47,343 nucleotides of DNA from Chloroflexota bacterium (lineage in GTDB: Bacteria > Chloroflexota > Dehalococcoidia > Lucifugimonadales > Lucifugimonadaceae), in the NCBI GenBank assembly GCA_009838175.1, contig VXSB01000031.1, positions 1-47,343 of the forward strand, in the 5' to 3' direction. Positions 1 through 8,192 of this stretch are shown in pieces. The notes under the pieces were generated by a model. That model was not told the DNA's origin and made no database searches. It saw only the letters and a program-made list of their open reading frames with translations. Position 1 is the first letter of the stretch. Each line of letters begins with the position of its first letter. The translations under genes and the position numbers were made by a program.

Positions 1-4
1 TTAC

Positions 5-248
5 GAAGACCGTTGTAGCTGCAGGGCTCGGACGCGGAGCATATGCCTGCTCCGCTAACAAAAGCAAGCCAGACGGCGATCAGAAGATCGCCGTTCAAGG
101 TTCGAGCGAACGGTCTTCTACCCGGCAGACGTCTTTCCGCTTCGCTGGACGGAAGAGGCTACAGCGCTAGCGAGAGGGGTGAATCGAGCGATGGCGGGGG
201 CAGTCTTTCAGATGCCCCACGCAGGGCCGACGGTCTGGCGACGTCGGC
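5..248. other. Unassigned, highly structured region (possible noncoding RNA)
   Basis: No open frame here looks like a real protein, but the DNA folds strongly. Perfect helices are 5-13/110-118 (9 bp, enclosing the next two), 34-41/48-55 (8 bp), 73-81/86-94 (9 bp with an AGAA loop), 197-202/213-218 (6 bp, extended by TCT/AGA past one bulged base) and 226-232/242-248 (7 bp). A weaker hairpin lies around 130-156. The nested arrangement suggests a multibranched RNA rather than scattered palindromes. I looked for hallmarks of RNase P RNA, tmRNA, 5S rRNA and common riboswitches and found none. The 5' end may lie outside the window and the strand is not determined. A decayed gene or palindromic repeat cluster remains possible. 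Confidence 0.4.
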
Positions 249-341
249 GGTGCTGGACTATTGACTGACTTTCAAACCGACTTATCGACGCGATCCCGAA
301 AGACGCGGCGATGCTTCGACAAACCACTCGTCGAACGAAAA

Positions 342-358
342 TCTCCCCGAAAGGGAGA
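342..358 (-). terminator. Possible terminator of the PhyH-family gene
   Basis: Read on the minus strand, TCTCCC and GGGAGA form a 6-bp stem with a 5-nt loop, followed by TTTT. It lies about 80 nt beyond the stop codon of the dioxygenase gene. The U tract is short, so termination is plausible but weak. Apart from this hairpin I see nothing gene-like between 249 and 437. Confidence 0.35.
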
Positions 359-437
359 ATTGAACGCGCCCAACACATGATCTCCTCACACCCCATCACA
401 AAAATCAGCGCAATCCGCGGTTCGAAACCAATCCCTA

Positions 438-1364
438 CTACTGCTGTTGCTGCTGCTCAGCCTGAATCCCGGCAGCGTCAAGTTCCGCGGCGAAATGCGA
501 TGTCTCAAGCTGCTCTTGCAGTTCGAAGATCGAACCAGCAGGTTCAGGGTGCGCCGGCAACGGCATCGCTACAGGCACCCGTTCGAGCCGAGGACGGTTC
601 GTCGCCTCGCCGCGAACAATATCGCCGGTCCAAGCATCCCAGTCCGGTACGCCCCTCAAAGGCCAAGCATCCGCGGCCTGGTACCCCATCAACAACAAAC
701 GCCGAGGCCGGTCTGAGATGTTTGGGGCCGAACCGTGCAGCGTCCTCACATGGTGAATCGAAACCCCACCCGCCTTGATCCGAATCGGGACCGCCTCTTC
801 CATGTCGAAGTCGTCTTCCGACACCGCGCCGATGAAGTAACCGTCCTGATGATGGCTCAACGCCGGCCACTTGTGCGAGCCCGGAATACCCATCAGACAA
901 CCGTTCTCGATCTCCATGTCGTCAAACGTCAGACCGATCTCCAAGATGTCATCATTCGTCGCCGGATAGAAGCCCCAGTCCGTATGCCACTCAACCTGCG
1001 CGCCGCCTCCAGGAGCCTTCATGTTCAACTTCGTGTGATGCAGCTTGATGTTCGGCCCCAGCAACTGCTCGATGATGTCCAGAAGTCCCTCTTTCCGCAT
1101 CGCCGCATCGTAAACCGGATGTCGCATGTGTGGCGATGTGATGCGTCGCAACTTGGGCGTTTCCGGACTGTGTCCCGCCGCAAAATCGAGGTCGAAAATG
1201 TCGGTATGCTCGGTCAGTTCAGCGGACTGCTGGACGAACTCGTCGGTGACCCGGCGCAACTCTTCGACCTCTTCCATCGAAAAGACGTCGTTCACACCGA
1301 TGAACCCATTCTCCCGGTACTCCGCTATCTGTTCGTCGGTGAGTTGATTGGTTGTCGTGCTCAT
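438..1364 (-). CDS. Phytanoyl-CoA dioxygenase (PhyH) family protein
   Basis: A 308-residue cytosolic protein of the PhyH family of Fe(II)/2-oxoglutarate oxygenases, which hydroxylate diverse small molecules. The iron-binding HxD is visible in EWHTDWGF in the middle of the protein. The distal His lies in the HHVRTLHGSAPN stretch, followed by RPRR, where an Arg is expected to bind 2-oxoglutarate. The N-terminal part (LTDEQIAEYRENGF) is typical of the family. The protein ends in a run of six glutamines, which is unusual. The ATG is preceded by AGGA about 11 nt upstream. The gene stands alone, 60 nt from the next minus-strand gene. The substrate cannot be deduced. Confidence 0.85.
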   Translation of the reverse strand: MSTTTNQLTDEQIAEYRENGFIGVNDVFSMEEVEELRRVTDEFVQQSAELTEHTDIFDLDFAAGHSPETPKLRRITSPHMRHPVYDAAMRKEGLLDIIEQLLGPNIKLHHTKLNMKAPGGGAQVEWHTDWGFYPATNDDILEIGLTFDDMEIENGCLMGIPGSHKWPALSHHQDGYFIGAVSEDDFDMEEAVPIRIKAGGVSIHHVRTLHGSAPNISDRPRRLLLMGYQAADAWPLRGVPDWDAWTGDIVRGEATNRPRLERVPVAMPLPAHPEPAGSIFELQEQLETSHFAAELDAAGIQAEQQQQQ

Positions 1365-1424
1365 CTTTGCTTGATCCTGATCGATCGTGGGCTTTGTTAC
1401 GGCGAATTGTACGTTTGATTATGC

Positions 1425-2630
1425 TCAGAGCACTTTAACCGCTGCTCGAAGTGCGCTAGTGAATTTACCCCGCCTACCGATCACGATTCGATCCAAACCC
1501 AACCAATCCGCCATCAACCGCAACTCCGATGCCAGCCTATAGGCGACCGCCTCTTCCTCACATCCATCCTCCAGAAACGCCCCAGGCACCCTCAGCACTC
1601 TCTTCTGCCGATCCGCCTTCAAATCCACCCGCGCCACAAAGCGATTTCCAAGAATGAACGGCAAGACATAGTACCCGTATCTCCGCTTCTTAACCGGCGT
1701 GTAGATCTCGATCCGATACTCGAAATTGAACAGCCACTCAAGCCGATCCCTGAACCACGCCACCGGATCGAACGGCGAAACAATTGCACAGACATCAGAA
1801 GACACGTCCGGAACCTTGATACCGGCCACAGCGAACATTTCTCGCCGAATCCCGTCAACCTTCACTTCCTCGATTTCGCCAATCTCGACGAGATGCGTTA
1901 CAGCCTTCGTGGCATCGTTTCGATTTATCCGGTAGTAGTCCGCGCAATCCGCTACCGTGCCGATGCCTAGGGAATCAATCGCATGTTTCATCATCTGATG
2001 GTGCGCTTCAGCCTTCGAGAACGGCGATTTCGACGCAGTTTCTGCGGGAACTGCACGATCAAATAGGTCGTACCGGCGGGCGGTATTGACTCGGTCCGAT
2101 ACAGCCAACTCGCCTTGGAATGTCAACGTCTCCAACACAAGCTTCGCGGTTGAACTGCCCCAATACCCGTAACGCTCTCCCTTGTTTTGAATGTCTGCAA
2201 CCGCTGTCGGCCCACGAGATGTGACCTCGTCGACGATGGATTCCAGGAGGCCGGGGTGCTCACCCATCAATTCCGACCATCGACGCCAAGGTCGCCACTC
2301 CGTCATCCGATGCCGAATCATCGGCAAATGGTCCATCGGTATCAACGATGCTTCGTGCACCGAATACTCGAAAAGGTTCCGTTCTTCATACGCGTATCGG
2401 TGCAGCATCTCCAACGGATACATGCCGAGACGAGAGAAGAACGGCATGTACTGGGCACGAACAAGAACATTCACGGAATCGACTTGGACGATGTTCAGAC
2501 GACGCGTGACGCGCTCGAAATCGTTCAGGCCAACCTCGCCGGATTTCGGCCGCGGTTCTGCTAGTCCCGCCGCGATGATCGCGATGCTGCGCGCCTCGTC
2601 GATGCTGAAGATCCTCAAATCATCGGCCAT
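1425..2630 (-). CDS. YcaQ/AlkZ-type winged-helix DNA glycosylase
   Basis: A 401-residue member of the HTH_42 family, which includes E. coli YcaQ and Streptomyces AlkZ. These enzymes unhook interstrand crosslinks or excise bulky alkylated bases. The catalytic QxD motif of the YcaQ branch is visible as Q49-V-D51 in LNIVQVDSVN. The length is normal for the family. The open frame extends to a TTG at 2642, but the ATG at 2630 is chosen because it is a stronger start codon. Either way the start overlaps the end of the upstream SCO1664-like gene (16 nt with the ATG), which suggests translational coupling. A role in repair of alkylation or crosslink damage is likely. Confidence 0.85.
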   Translation of the reverse strand: MADDLRIFSIDEARSIAIIAAGLAEPRPKSGEVGLNDFERVTRRLNIVQVDSVNVLVRAQYMPFFSRLGMYPLEMLHRYAYEERNLFEYSVHEASLIPMDHLPMIRHRMTEWRPWRRWSELMGEHPGLLESIVDEVTSRGPTAVADIQNKGERYGYWGSSTAKLVLETLTFQGELAVSDRVNTARRYDLFDRAVPAETASKSPFSKAEAHHQMMKHAIDSLGIGTVADCADYYRINRNDATKAVTHLVEIGEIEEVKVDGIRREMFAVAGIKVPDVSSDVCAIVSPFDPVAWFRDRLEWLFNFEYRIEIYTPVKKRRYGYYVLPFILGNRFVARVDLKADRQKRVLRVPGAFLEDGCEEEAVAYRLASELRLMADWLGLDRIVIGRRGKFTSALRAAVKVL

Positions 2631-3358
2631 GGCACATTCCAATCCGGATCTAAGTGCGGAAAATTCCGGCTCTCGAGCATCTCTCTGCCACGCCTGATTA
2701 AAGAATCGATTTCCGGTTCATCAAGCACCCCAGCAAGTTTATCGCGCAGATCTGAGCCCCCATCGTCGAGAGTCGGCACCAAATTTTCGATCGATTTCAA
2801 CAACTCGTCAGGGTAGGGCGTTCCATTGAATTCGAACATCACCGTCCGCCGTCGCGCCAAGGGATTGAATGTCAATCCGTGGTCAACTGCCCAGATGCGG
2901 TCGTCACCGTCCAACAGGCAAGCGCCACCTTTCCGATCAGCGTTGTTCACCAGCACATCGAACATTGCAACCGGGGTATAGTCGTCGAGACGCTCATCAC
3001 GCAGATTGAAGTAGTGCTTCGTGAAATCCGCATCGATAAAGAGTTGCACGCTGCCGATACCGTGAGGACCGTCTCGGACTACCGTGGGAGGAACCGCGGG
3101 CCAACCCAAAGCGTCGGCAATGATATACGCAGACCACTCGCGGTTATGAAGGGTGCCGTATGGAAAGTCGCGGAGCGGTCGTTCGCCGGCCGCGGGTTTG
3201 TAGATCGCAAAAATCTCTTCGTCATCTTCAGCCAGACGGACCACGAAAACGTAGTTGGAACCGCCGGGGTGAAGTCCGATACCGTTAATTGGCCACTTGG
3301 CGAGTCGTTCCTCGATCTCCTTGCGGCTCAACCCAGCAACCGAGTCGGGCTGAATCAT
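2615..3358 (-). CDS. SCO1664-family protein (PI3/4-kinase-like fold)
   Basis: A 247-residue protein matching the SCO1664 family, known mostly from Actinobacteria and of unresolved function. The sequence carries protein/lipid-kinase-like elements: an IYKP lysine near the N-terminus, a catalytic-loop-like NNADRKGG and a metal-binding-like AVDHG in place of DFG. The family is related to the phosphatidylinositol 3/4-kinase fold. It lies 15 nt downstream of the DUF3090 gene and overlaps the glycosylase gene, so the three probably form one operon. In Actinobacteria the same SCO1664-DUF3090 pairing occurs, often with a histidine phosphatase that is absent here. Kinase activity is inference. Confidence 0.8.
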   Translation of the reverse strand: MIQPDSVAGLSRKEIEERLAKWPINGIGLHPGGSNYVFVVRLAEDDEEIFAIYKPAAGERPLRDFPYGTLHNREWSAYIIADALGWPAVPPTVVRDGPHGIGSVQLFIDADFTKHYFNLRDERLDDYTPVAMFDVLVNNADRKGGACLLDGDDRIWAVDHGLTFNPLARRRTVMFEFNGTPYPDELLKSIENLVPTLDDGGSDLRDKLAGVLDEPEIDSLIRRGREMLESRNFPHLDPDWNVPWPMI

Positions 3359-3373
3359 CGGGAGGGTACGACA

Positions 3374-4018
3374 TCAATCATCGTCGTCTTGCAACTGTTC
3401 GAGAATCGCCACGCTCAGATCGATGTTGTGACCATTGCGTCGTTCACAGACATGGTCTTCGCCTTGGTTGATAGCGACGTGACAATACGGGCAAATCGGT
3501 CGTCCGGCGGCCACGATCTCCATGCCTCGTCTGGCGACGAACACGGCCTGCTGGTGAGAAAAGCCGAACTGGAGAATGATCGGATCCGGATCCTCTTCGC
3601 CAGACTCGATCTGCTCCAGACTGACACCGGCAGCTGCAAATAGGAAAACCTTCCGACCCGCATCGTATTGCATCGCGATCCGCCCAGCTTTGAAATCTAC
3701 ATCACCTTCAGAATCAGGAGGGATGTCCGGCAACGTTCTGCTCGTGATCTCATCGTCGGGATCCATCTGCTCGAGGGCATTGCCGAGAGAGAAAGCGATG
3801 TTGTAAAGCTGTTCCTTCTCCAACCAAACAATCGCGCTGCCGCGTTCGCTGTTGGCGGTAAGGTTGAAGGTTCGCTGACCCGGCTCCCCATAAGTGAGAA
3901 CCTGCAAATCATCAACAATTCCGAGATGCGTTGACTGCTCCAAACCGGATATCTCCTTGACGACGGGACGGACGTAATCGGGGCGCACCGCCTCCGTTGT
4001 CGCAATAGATTCTAGCAA
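3374..4018 (-). CDS. DUF3090 family protein with zinc-ribbon-like tail
   Basis: A 214-residue DUF3090 protein. Family hallmarks are GEPGQRTFNL, which in typical members lies closer to the N-terminus, the central RIAMQYDAGRK segment, and a C-terminal CPYC...HVCERRNGH motif. That motif places Cys-x2-Cys and His-x-Cys as a likely zinc site. About 40 residues precede the usual start of the family domain, so translation might begin further in. The protein ends in an acidic run. It is the first gene of the minus-strand set with the SCO1664-like protein. Its biochemical role is not known. Confidence 0.8.
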   Translation of the reverse strand: MLESIATTEAVRPDYVRPVVKEISGLEQSTHLGIVDDLQVLTYGEPGQRTFNLTANSERGSAIVWLEKEQLYNIAFSLGNALEQMDPDDEITSRTLPDIPPDSEGDVDFKAGRIAMQYDAGRKVFLFAAAGVSLEQIESGEEDPDPIILQFGFSHQQAVFVARRGMEIVAAGRPICPYCHVAINQGEDHVCERRNGHNIDLSVAILEQLQDDDD

Positions 4019-4054
4019 CCTGTCTACTAACGGCAGCCCGTGTACCGTAAATTC

Positions 4055-4083
4055 TTGCGCGGCAATCGGCGTTAATGTACGAT
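4055..4083 (+). promoter_or_regulatory. Likely promoter of the T-box/cimA transcript
   Basis: TTGCGC at 4055-4060 and TACGAT at 4078-4083 are separated by 17 bp and resemble sigma-70 -35 and -10 boxes. Transcription would begin near 4090, just ahead of the T-box helices, which fits the leader below. Confidence 0.5.
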
Positions 4084-4089
4084 CTTTGA

Positions 4090-4441
4090 GTGGAACAAGT
4101 ATCCAAGCGCGGCGGCGAACCGCGTCGCCAATCGGAGACGGGAAACACCGAATCGATGCTATTCAACCGAGTTTTCCCGACATCGCTCCGTAGTATCTGG
4201 AAGAAAGTGCTCATCTCCAAACTCGTTGGGCGCAATTAGAACCAGACGGTCGCGAACCGTTATCACGCAATCAACTGAGAGGCGTAGATCCCAACCGGGG
4301 CTGTGCAATGTGGGTGGTACCGCGAGCCGTTAGGCGGGTCAACAACGATCCGTCGGCCCGTCCCATAAAGATGGACGCGCGTTACGTAGGGATCGAAACT
4401 CTCACGAACGCCCGTCCGAAAACAGGACGGGCTTTATTTTT
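4090..4441 (+). promoter_or_regulatory. T-box riboswitch, probably isoleucine-responsive, with attenuator
   Basis: The T-box core lies at 4307-4324 (GTGGGTGGTACCGCG), with TGGT available to pair with the tRNA 3' end; its last base would match an A discriminator as in tRNA-Ile. A compact Stem I can be drawn: CGGAG 4133-4137 with CTCCG 4186-4190, and CGGGAAAC 4139-4146 with GTTTTCCCG 4171-4179. This leaves an internal loop ACATCG whose AUC at 4182-4184 is the candidate specifier codon. A Stem III-like hairpin sits at 4246-4260. An intrinsic terminator follows (4410-4441). Known T-boxes let an uncharged tRNA favour the antiterminator. The downstream gene makes an isoleucine precursor, consistent with AUC. 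The Stem I assignment is inference. Confidence 0.85.
4410..4441 (+). terminator. T-box attenuator terminator
   Basis: GCCCGTCC (4410-4417) and GGACGGGC (4425-4432) form a perfect 8-bp stem with a 7-nt loop, followed by TTTATTTTT. It sits between the T-box sequence and the cimA start. The same GCCCGTCC 8-mer also occurs at 4356-4363, where it could join the antiterminator helix. Confidence 0.85.
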
Positions 4442-4460
4442 GTCCGAAACAACCCCAAAG

Positions 4461-6143
4461 ATGACTACGACCGAGAACGCAAGAACCGAAACCAACGGCC
4501 AACCCGCAAAAGCAGTGAAATCCGTAGAAATCTACGACACCACGCTCCGCGACGGAGCACAGCAGGAGGGCATTTCGCTTTCGGTAGAGGACAAGCTGGC
4601 AATTACGCAGCTACTGGACGACTTCGGCGTGGACATCATCGAGGGCGGTTACGCAGGTGCCACACCAAAGGATGACGAGTTTTTCGAGCGCGTAGGAACG
4701 TTAGATCTGAAACACGCGGAAATCTCCGCTTTCGGCAACACACGGCGAGCCGATGCGGATTGCGATGACGATATCTCGATGAAAGCTCTCATCGATTCGG
4801 GAGCTTCCATCACCACCATCGTAGGCAAAGCATCAGAGTATCAGGTGCGCGTGATTCTGGAGACGAGCGTCGAAGAGAATCTGGCAATGATCGCCGATTC
4901 GGTCTCATACCTGAAGTCCCGAGATCGACGCGTGTTCTATGACGCCGAACATTTCTTCGACGGTTTCAAAGAGAACCCTGACTACGCTGTTCGTTGCTTG
5001 CGCTCGGCGTACGACGCTGGCGCTGAGAGAGTGGTGTTGTGCGATACAAACGGCGGTACCCTGCCGCACGAAATCGCAGATATCGTGCGTGAAGTCAAAG
5101 AATCTCTCCCAGATGACGCGGTAATAGGCATCCACACACACAACGACACCGATACCGCAGTCGCATCTGCGATGGAGGCGTACCGCGCGGGTGCACACCA
5201 GATTCAAGGCTGTATCAACGGTTACGGCGAACGGACCGGCAACGCCAACTTGATAAGTATCATCGGCAACTTGAATTTGAAGCTAGGTGTCGAAGCGATC
5301 CATCCGGAGAAACTACCCCAACTCACAAGCCTTTCGAAACTCGTGTCGGAGATCGTCAACCGACGTCCATTCCCGTTCCAGCCGTACGTCGGCATCAGTG
5401 CCTTCACGCACAAAGGCGGATTGCACGCGGCGGCAACGGAAAAGTCAGCAGCAGCCTACCAGCATATCGACCCCAGCATGGTCGGCAATGACACTCGAGT
5501 AACCATCTCCGAGTTGTCCGGCCGCGGGAACGTCATGCGCCTCATCCGCGAGCTCGGTCTAGAGGAGGACTTGACGCGCGATGACGCGCGACGCATCGTC
5601 GAGCACATCAAGCATCAAGAGTCGCTTGGATTCGCGTACGAGAACGCAACGGCATCTCTAGAATTACTCATCTTGCGGAACTTACCGAACTACGAGTCGC
5701 CGTTCGAACTTGTCGACTTCATGGTGATCGTCGAGAACCGCCGTCGCGCTTCGTTCGGCACCGGGTGGCGCAATGATGGCGTAGAGCACCCGGTTCTATC
5801 CGAAGCAACGGTAAAGATACGAGTTGGCGAGGACGTGTTTCTGGAGGCCGCCGAGGGTAACGGGCCCGTTGATGCGCTCTATCGTGGATTGAGCAAGGCA
5901 ATCTCGGACAAGTTCCCCGAAGTTGACAGTGTCAACTTGACCGACTACAAAGTTCGCGTCGTCAACGAGACGATGGGAACTGGAGCATCGGTACGAGTTT
6001 CGATCGAGTCCGCGGCAGAAGGCCAGGTTTGGACTACCGTCGGTGCTTCGACCAACATCATCAACGCGAGTTGGATGGCTCTCGCGGATTCAGCAGAGTG
6101 GTGGTTGAACCGCAAGTTGCGGGAACGCTACACCAGCGATTAG
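4461..6143 (+). CDS. cimA: (R)-citramalate synthase
   Basis: A 560-residue enzyme of the citramalate synthase branch of the LeuA/homocitrate synthase family. It condenses pyruvate with acetyl-CoA to give citramalate, the start of the threonine-independent route to isoleucine. YDTTLRDGAQQEG near residues 25-37 supplies catalytic Arg and metal-binding Asp; HTHND and the NGYGERTGN segment are also family motifs. The C-terminal half carries the LeuA-type regulatory domain. The open frame runs back to 4308, but that part encodes the T-box and terminator, so the ATG at 4461, 20 nt after the terminator, is the supported start. Its stop overlaps the stop of the convergent phosphatase gene. Confidence 0.92.
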   Translation: MTTTENARTETNGQPAKAVKSVEIYDTTLRDGAQQEGISLSVEDKLAITQLLDDFGVDIIEGGYAGATPKDDEFFERVGTLDLKHAEISAFGNTRRADADCDDDISMKALIDSGASITTIVGKASEYQVRVILETSVEENLAMIADSVSYLKSRDRRVFYDAEHFFDGFKENPDYAVRCLRSAYDAGAERVVLCDTNGGTLPHEIADIVREVKESLPDDAVIGIHTHNDTDTAVASAMEAYRAGAHQIQGCINGYGERTGNANLISIIGNLNLKLGVEAIHPEKLPQLTSLSKLVSEIVNRRPFPFQPYVGISAFTHKGGLHAAATEKSAAAYQHIDPSMVGNDTRVTISELSGRGNVMRLIRELGLEEDLTRDDARRIVEHIKHQESLGFAYENATASLELLILRNLPNYESPFELVDFMVIVENRRRASFGTGWRNDGVEHPVLSEATVKIRVGEDVFLEAAEGNGPVDALYRGLSKAISDKFPEVDSVNLTDYKVRVVNETMGTGASVRVSIESAAEGQVWTTVGASTNIINASWMALADSAEWWLNRKLRERYTSD

Positions 6144-7123
6144 GCGGGGTGGCGGCGGTGACGTCGCCGGTGCGGGTGCCAAGGCCCGCGCCGCCACAAT
6201 TTACCGATCTGGCTTGGACGTCGGAACCGTACGTTCTCGGCAATGAACTGCATTGTCTTGGGATGCGAGGCGAGCATGATGCCACGCCAATCGCGCAAAT
6301 GCTTGAAGGTTTCAGCTGTGTTGGTGTACGGCTGTGACCACCCGCGGAAATCGCGCCATGAACCATCAGGCGCGAGTATCATCACCTCGCCACCGGCTTC
6401 TTGAACGATGACAACGGCAGCCGCAAAGTCCCATACTGCCGCCACACCACCGATGGCGAACTGGTAGAGACCAGTGCCAACGCTCGACATCTCGTGCGCC
6501 GCGCTACCCGTAACGCGAACATCACCAGCGTGACCGCGCATCCTGTTATCGAACTTGAAGACGCTTCGGGCATTGCCAGGCAGAGCAGACAACCTGCCCG
6601 AAACCGGCCGATTGAATTCATCGCTGGGTTCAAGTACTTGCATGGTCTCACCGTCGCGCTTCGTGCCGCCGTTTAATCTCGCGTGAACTACGATGCCTCC
6701 GTCAGAGGAAGTTGGCCAAGGGCTCCATATAGCTCCGACGATCGGCGAACCGCGATGCATCAGCGCCACCGAGACAGCATGCGTCATCGAGCCGTTGACG
6801 TAGTTCGCAGTGCCGTCGATCGGGTCTACCGCCCACACAAATTCGGCCGCCGGGTCCACCTCTTCAGTCTGGTCTTCCTCGCCAAGAAACTGGTGATCCG
6901 GAAATCGACTGGTGATGATGTCTGAGATGATGACTTGAGAATCGCGGTCCACGTCGGTGACCAAGTCGCGGCCGGGTCGGTCGGTCTTCGACTTGATCTC
7001 CATGATCGACGTGATGCGCTCCAGCACGAAAGAACCGGCCTTAGATGCCGCCTCGACTGCGACATTCTCGAACTCCTTAAGCTGTACGTCGTCAATTCCG
7101 AGAGGCATGGTTTTCAGGGGCAT
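6140..7123 (-). CDS. Inositol monophosphatase family protein
   Basis: A 327-residue Mg2+-dependent sugar-phosphatase fold protein. Metal and catalytic motifs are intact: GEE at 81-83, DPIDGTAN at 100-107 and WDFAAA in the C-terminal half. Family members dephosphorylate inositol-1-phosphate, fructose-1,6-bisphosphate, histidinol phosphate or PAP. A histidinol-phosphatase role is possible because a his cluster lies elsewhere in the window, but nothing here decides it. The frame extends to 7363, but family similarity begins near the ATG codons at 7123 and 7108. The C-terminus is an unusual Arg/His-rich tail. The stop codon overlaps that of cimA on the other strand. Confidence 0.85.
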   Translation of the reverse strand: MPLKTMPLGIDDVQLKEFENVAVEAASKAGSFVLERITSIMEIKSKTDRPGRDLVTDVDRDSQVIISDIITSRFPDHQFLGEEDQTEEVDPAAEFVWAVDPIDGTANYVNGSMTHAVSVALMHRGSPIVGAIWSPWPTSSDGGIVVHARLNGGTKRDGETMQVLEPSDEFNRPVSGRLSALPGNARSVFKFDNRMRGHAGDVRVTGSAAHEMSSVGTGLYQFAIGGVAAVWDFAAAVVIVQEAGGEVMILAPDGSWRDFRGWSQPYTNTAETFKHLRDWRGIMLASHPKTMQFIAENVRFRRPSQIGKLWRRGPWHPHRRRHRRHPA

Positions 7124-7277
7124 AGGGTTTCTTGCTACGTGCGAGACGCATCTAGACAAATCAGACGCGTCGTATGTAGATGTTGCAATAGACTGAATCT
7201 TAACGACAGGCTTCAAACCGAGTTGATAGTTGACAAAACTGCGATGGGATACGACGGATGAAGTCGGCAGATATGAA

Positions 7278-8192
7278 ATGAGAAACCCACAGTCGGTTAG
7301 AAAACTCAAACGCGATCCCGGCATCGTGTCTCGGATGTATTTCACGATGCTCTTGATCGGCATCGTCTACGGCGTCTTCGCCTATATATTGATGCGGTTG
7401 GGGATACCCTTGGCCTTTATCGGCGTCATCGTGCTCGGATTGGCGATATTCCAGTACTACATGTCCGACCGTTTGGTGATGATGTCCACAGGCGCTAAAG
7501 AGCTGTCGGAAGAAGACGCCCCGGAACTTTTCGCTATGATCCGAGAGCTTGCAGATCGTTACGGAATGCCGATGCCCAAGGTGGCGATTATTCAATCTGC
7601 GATGCCCAACGCGTTCGCCACAGGCCGAAATCCGAACAATGCTCTGGTCGCGGTGACTACCGGCATTTTGCAGCGATTGACACGCCGAGAGCTGCGCGCG
7701 GTGCTGGGTCACGAGCTTGCACACGTCGCGAACCGGGATATGAAGGTGCTGGCGATATCCAACTTCTTCGTGACACTTACGAGCTTCTTGATGACTATGT
7801 TCTTCTTCAACATGCTCTTCGGCAGACGCGACGCTGGTGGCGGATCGGCCCCATTCATGATCGCTTATCTCGTGACGATACTCGTCTATTTCGTAGGAAA
7901 GTTGCTTGTACTGGCCTTGACGCGTTATCGTGAATACGGGGCGGATCACACGGGCGCCGAGATTTCTGGCGACCCGGGTGGTTTGGCCGACGCGCTGCAG
8001 AAGATTTCGATGGGCATGGACTACATACCGGACGATGATTTGCGTAGGTTGCAGACCGCGCAAGCGTTCTTGATCGCCCCAGCCATCAGAGGTTTTGCCG
8101 CAAACATGTTTTCAACGCATCCTCCCATGGAGGAGAGGATCGCTCGGCTGCGTGAATTGGAAGCTGAGATGCGTTACGGGTACCGCAACTGA
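7278..8192 (+). CDS. htpX: Zinc metalloprotease HtpX
   Basis: A 304-residue membrane-bound M48 protease that degrades misfolded membrane proteins. Two hydrophobic segments lie near residues 21-60 and two more around 160-210. The zinc site HELAH is at 145-149, and a distal Glu is in YREYGAD. The N-terminus chosen (MRNPQSVRK) gives the usual family layout; the frame remains open to 7230. Its TGA stop overlaps the ATG of the next gene by one base (TGATG), so the two are translationally coupled. The linked PspAB supports a role in envelope stress. Confidence 0.93.
   Translation: MRNPQSVRKLKRDPGIVSRMYFTMLLIGIVYGVFAYILMRLGIPLAFIGVIVLGLAIFQYYMSDRLVMMSTGAKELSEEDAPELFAMIRELADRYGMPMPKVAIIQSAMPNAFATGRNPNNALVAVTTGILQRLTRRELRAVLGHELAHVANRDMKVLAISNFFVTLTSFLMTMFFFNMLFGRRDAGGGSAPFMIAYLVTILVYFVGKLLVLALTRYREYGADHTGAEISGDPGGLADALQKISMGMDYIPDDDLRRLQTAQAFLIAPAIRGFAANMFSTHPPMEERIARLRELEAEMRYGYRN

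Noticed and set aside
5..248. tmRNA or RNase P RNA at the left edge
   Set aside because: No tRNA-like 3' end with CCA, no tag reading frame, and none of the conserved RNase P core sequences were found.
43..264. 73-residue plus-strand ORF at the left edge
   Set aside because: Low-complexity, no family resemblance, and it overlaps the dense hairpin structure.
735..1418. Long ORFs antisense to the PhyH gene
   Set aside because: They are shadows of a gene with intact family motifs and show no motif of their own.
4308..4460. N-terminal extension of citramalate synthase by 51 codons
   Set aside because: This stretch encodes the T-box core and the intrinsic terminator; family similarity starts after the ATG at 4461.
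7200..8063. 287-residue minus-strand ORF opposite htpX
   Set aside because: His/Gln-rich shadow of an authentic htpX; no recognisable domain.
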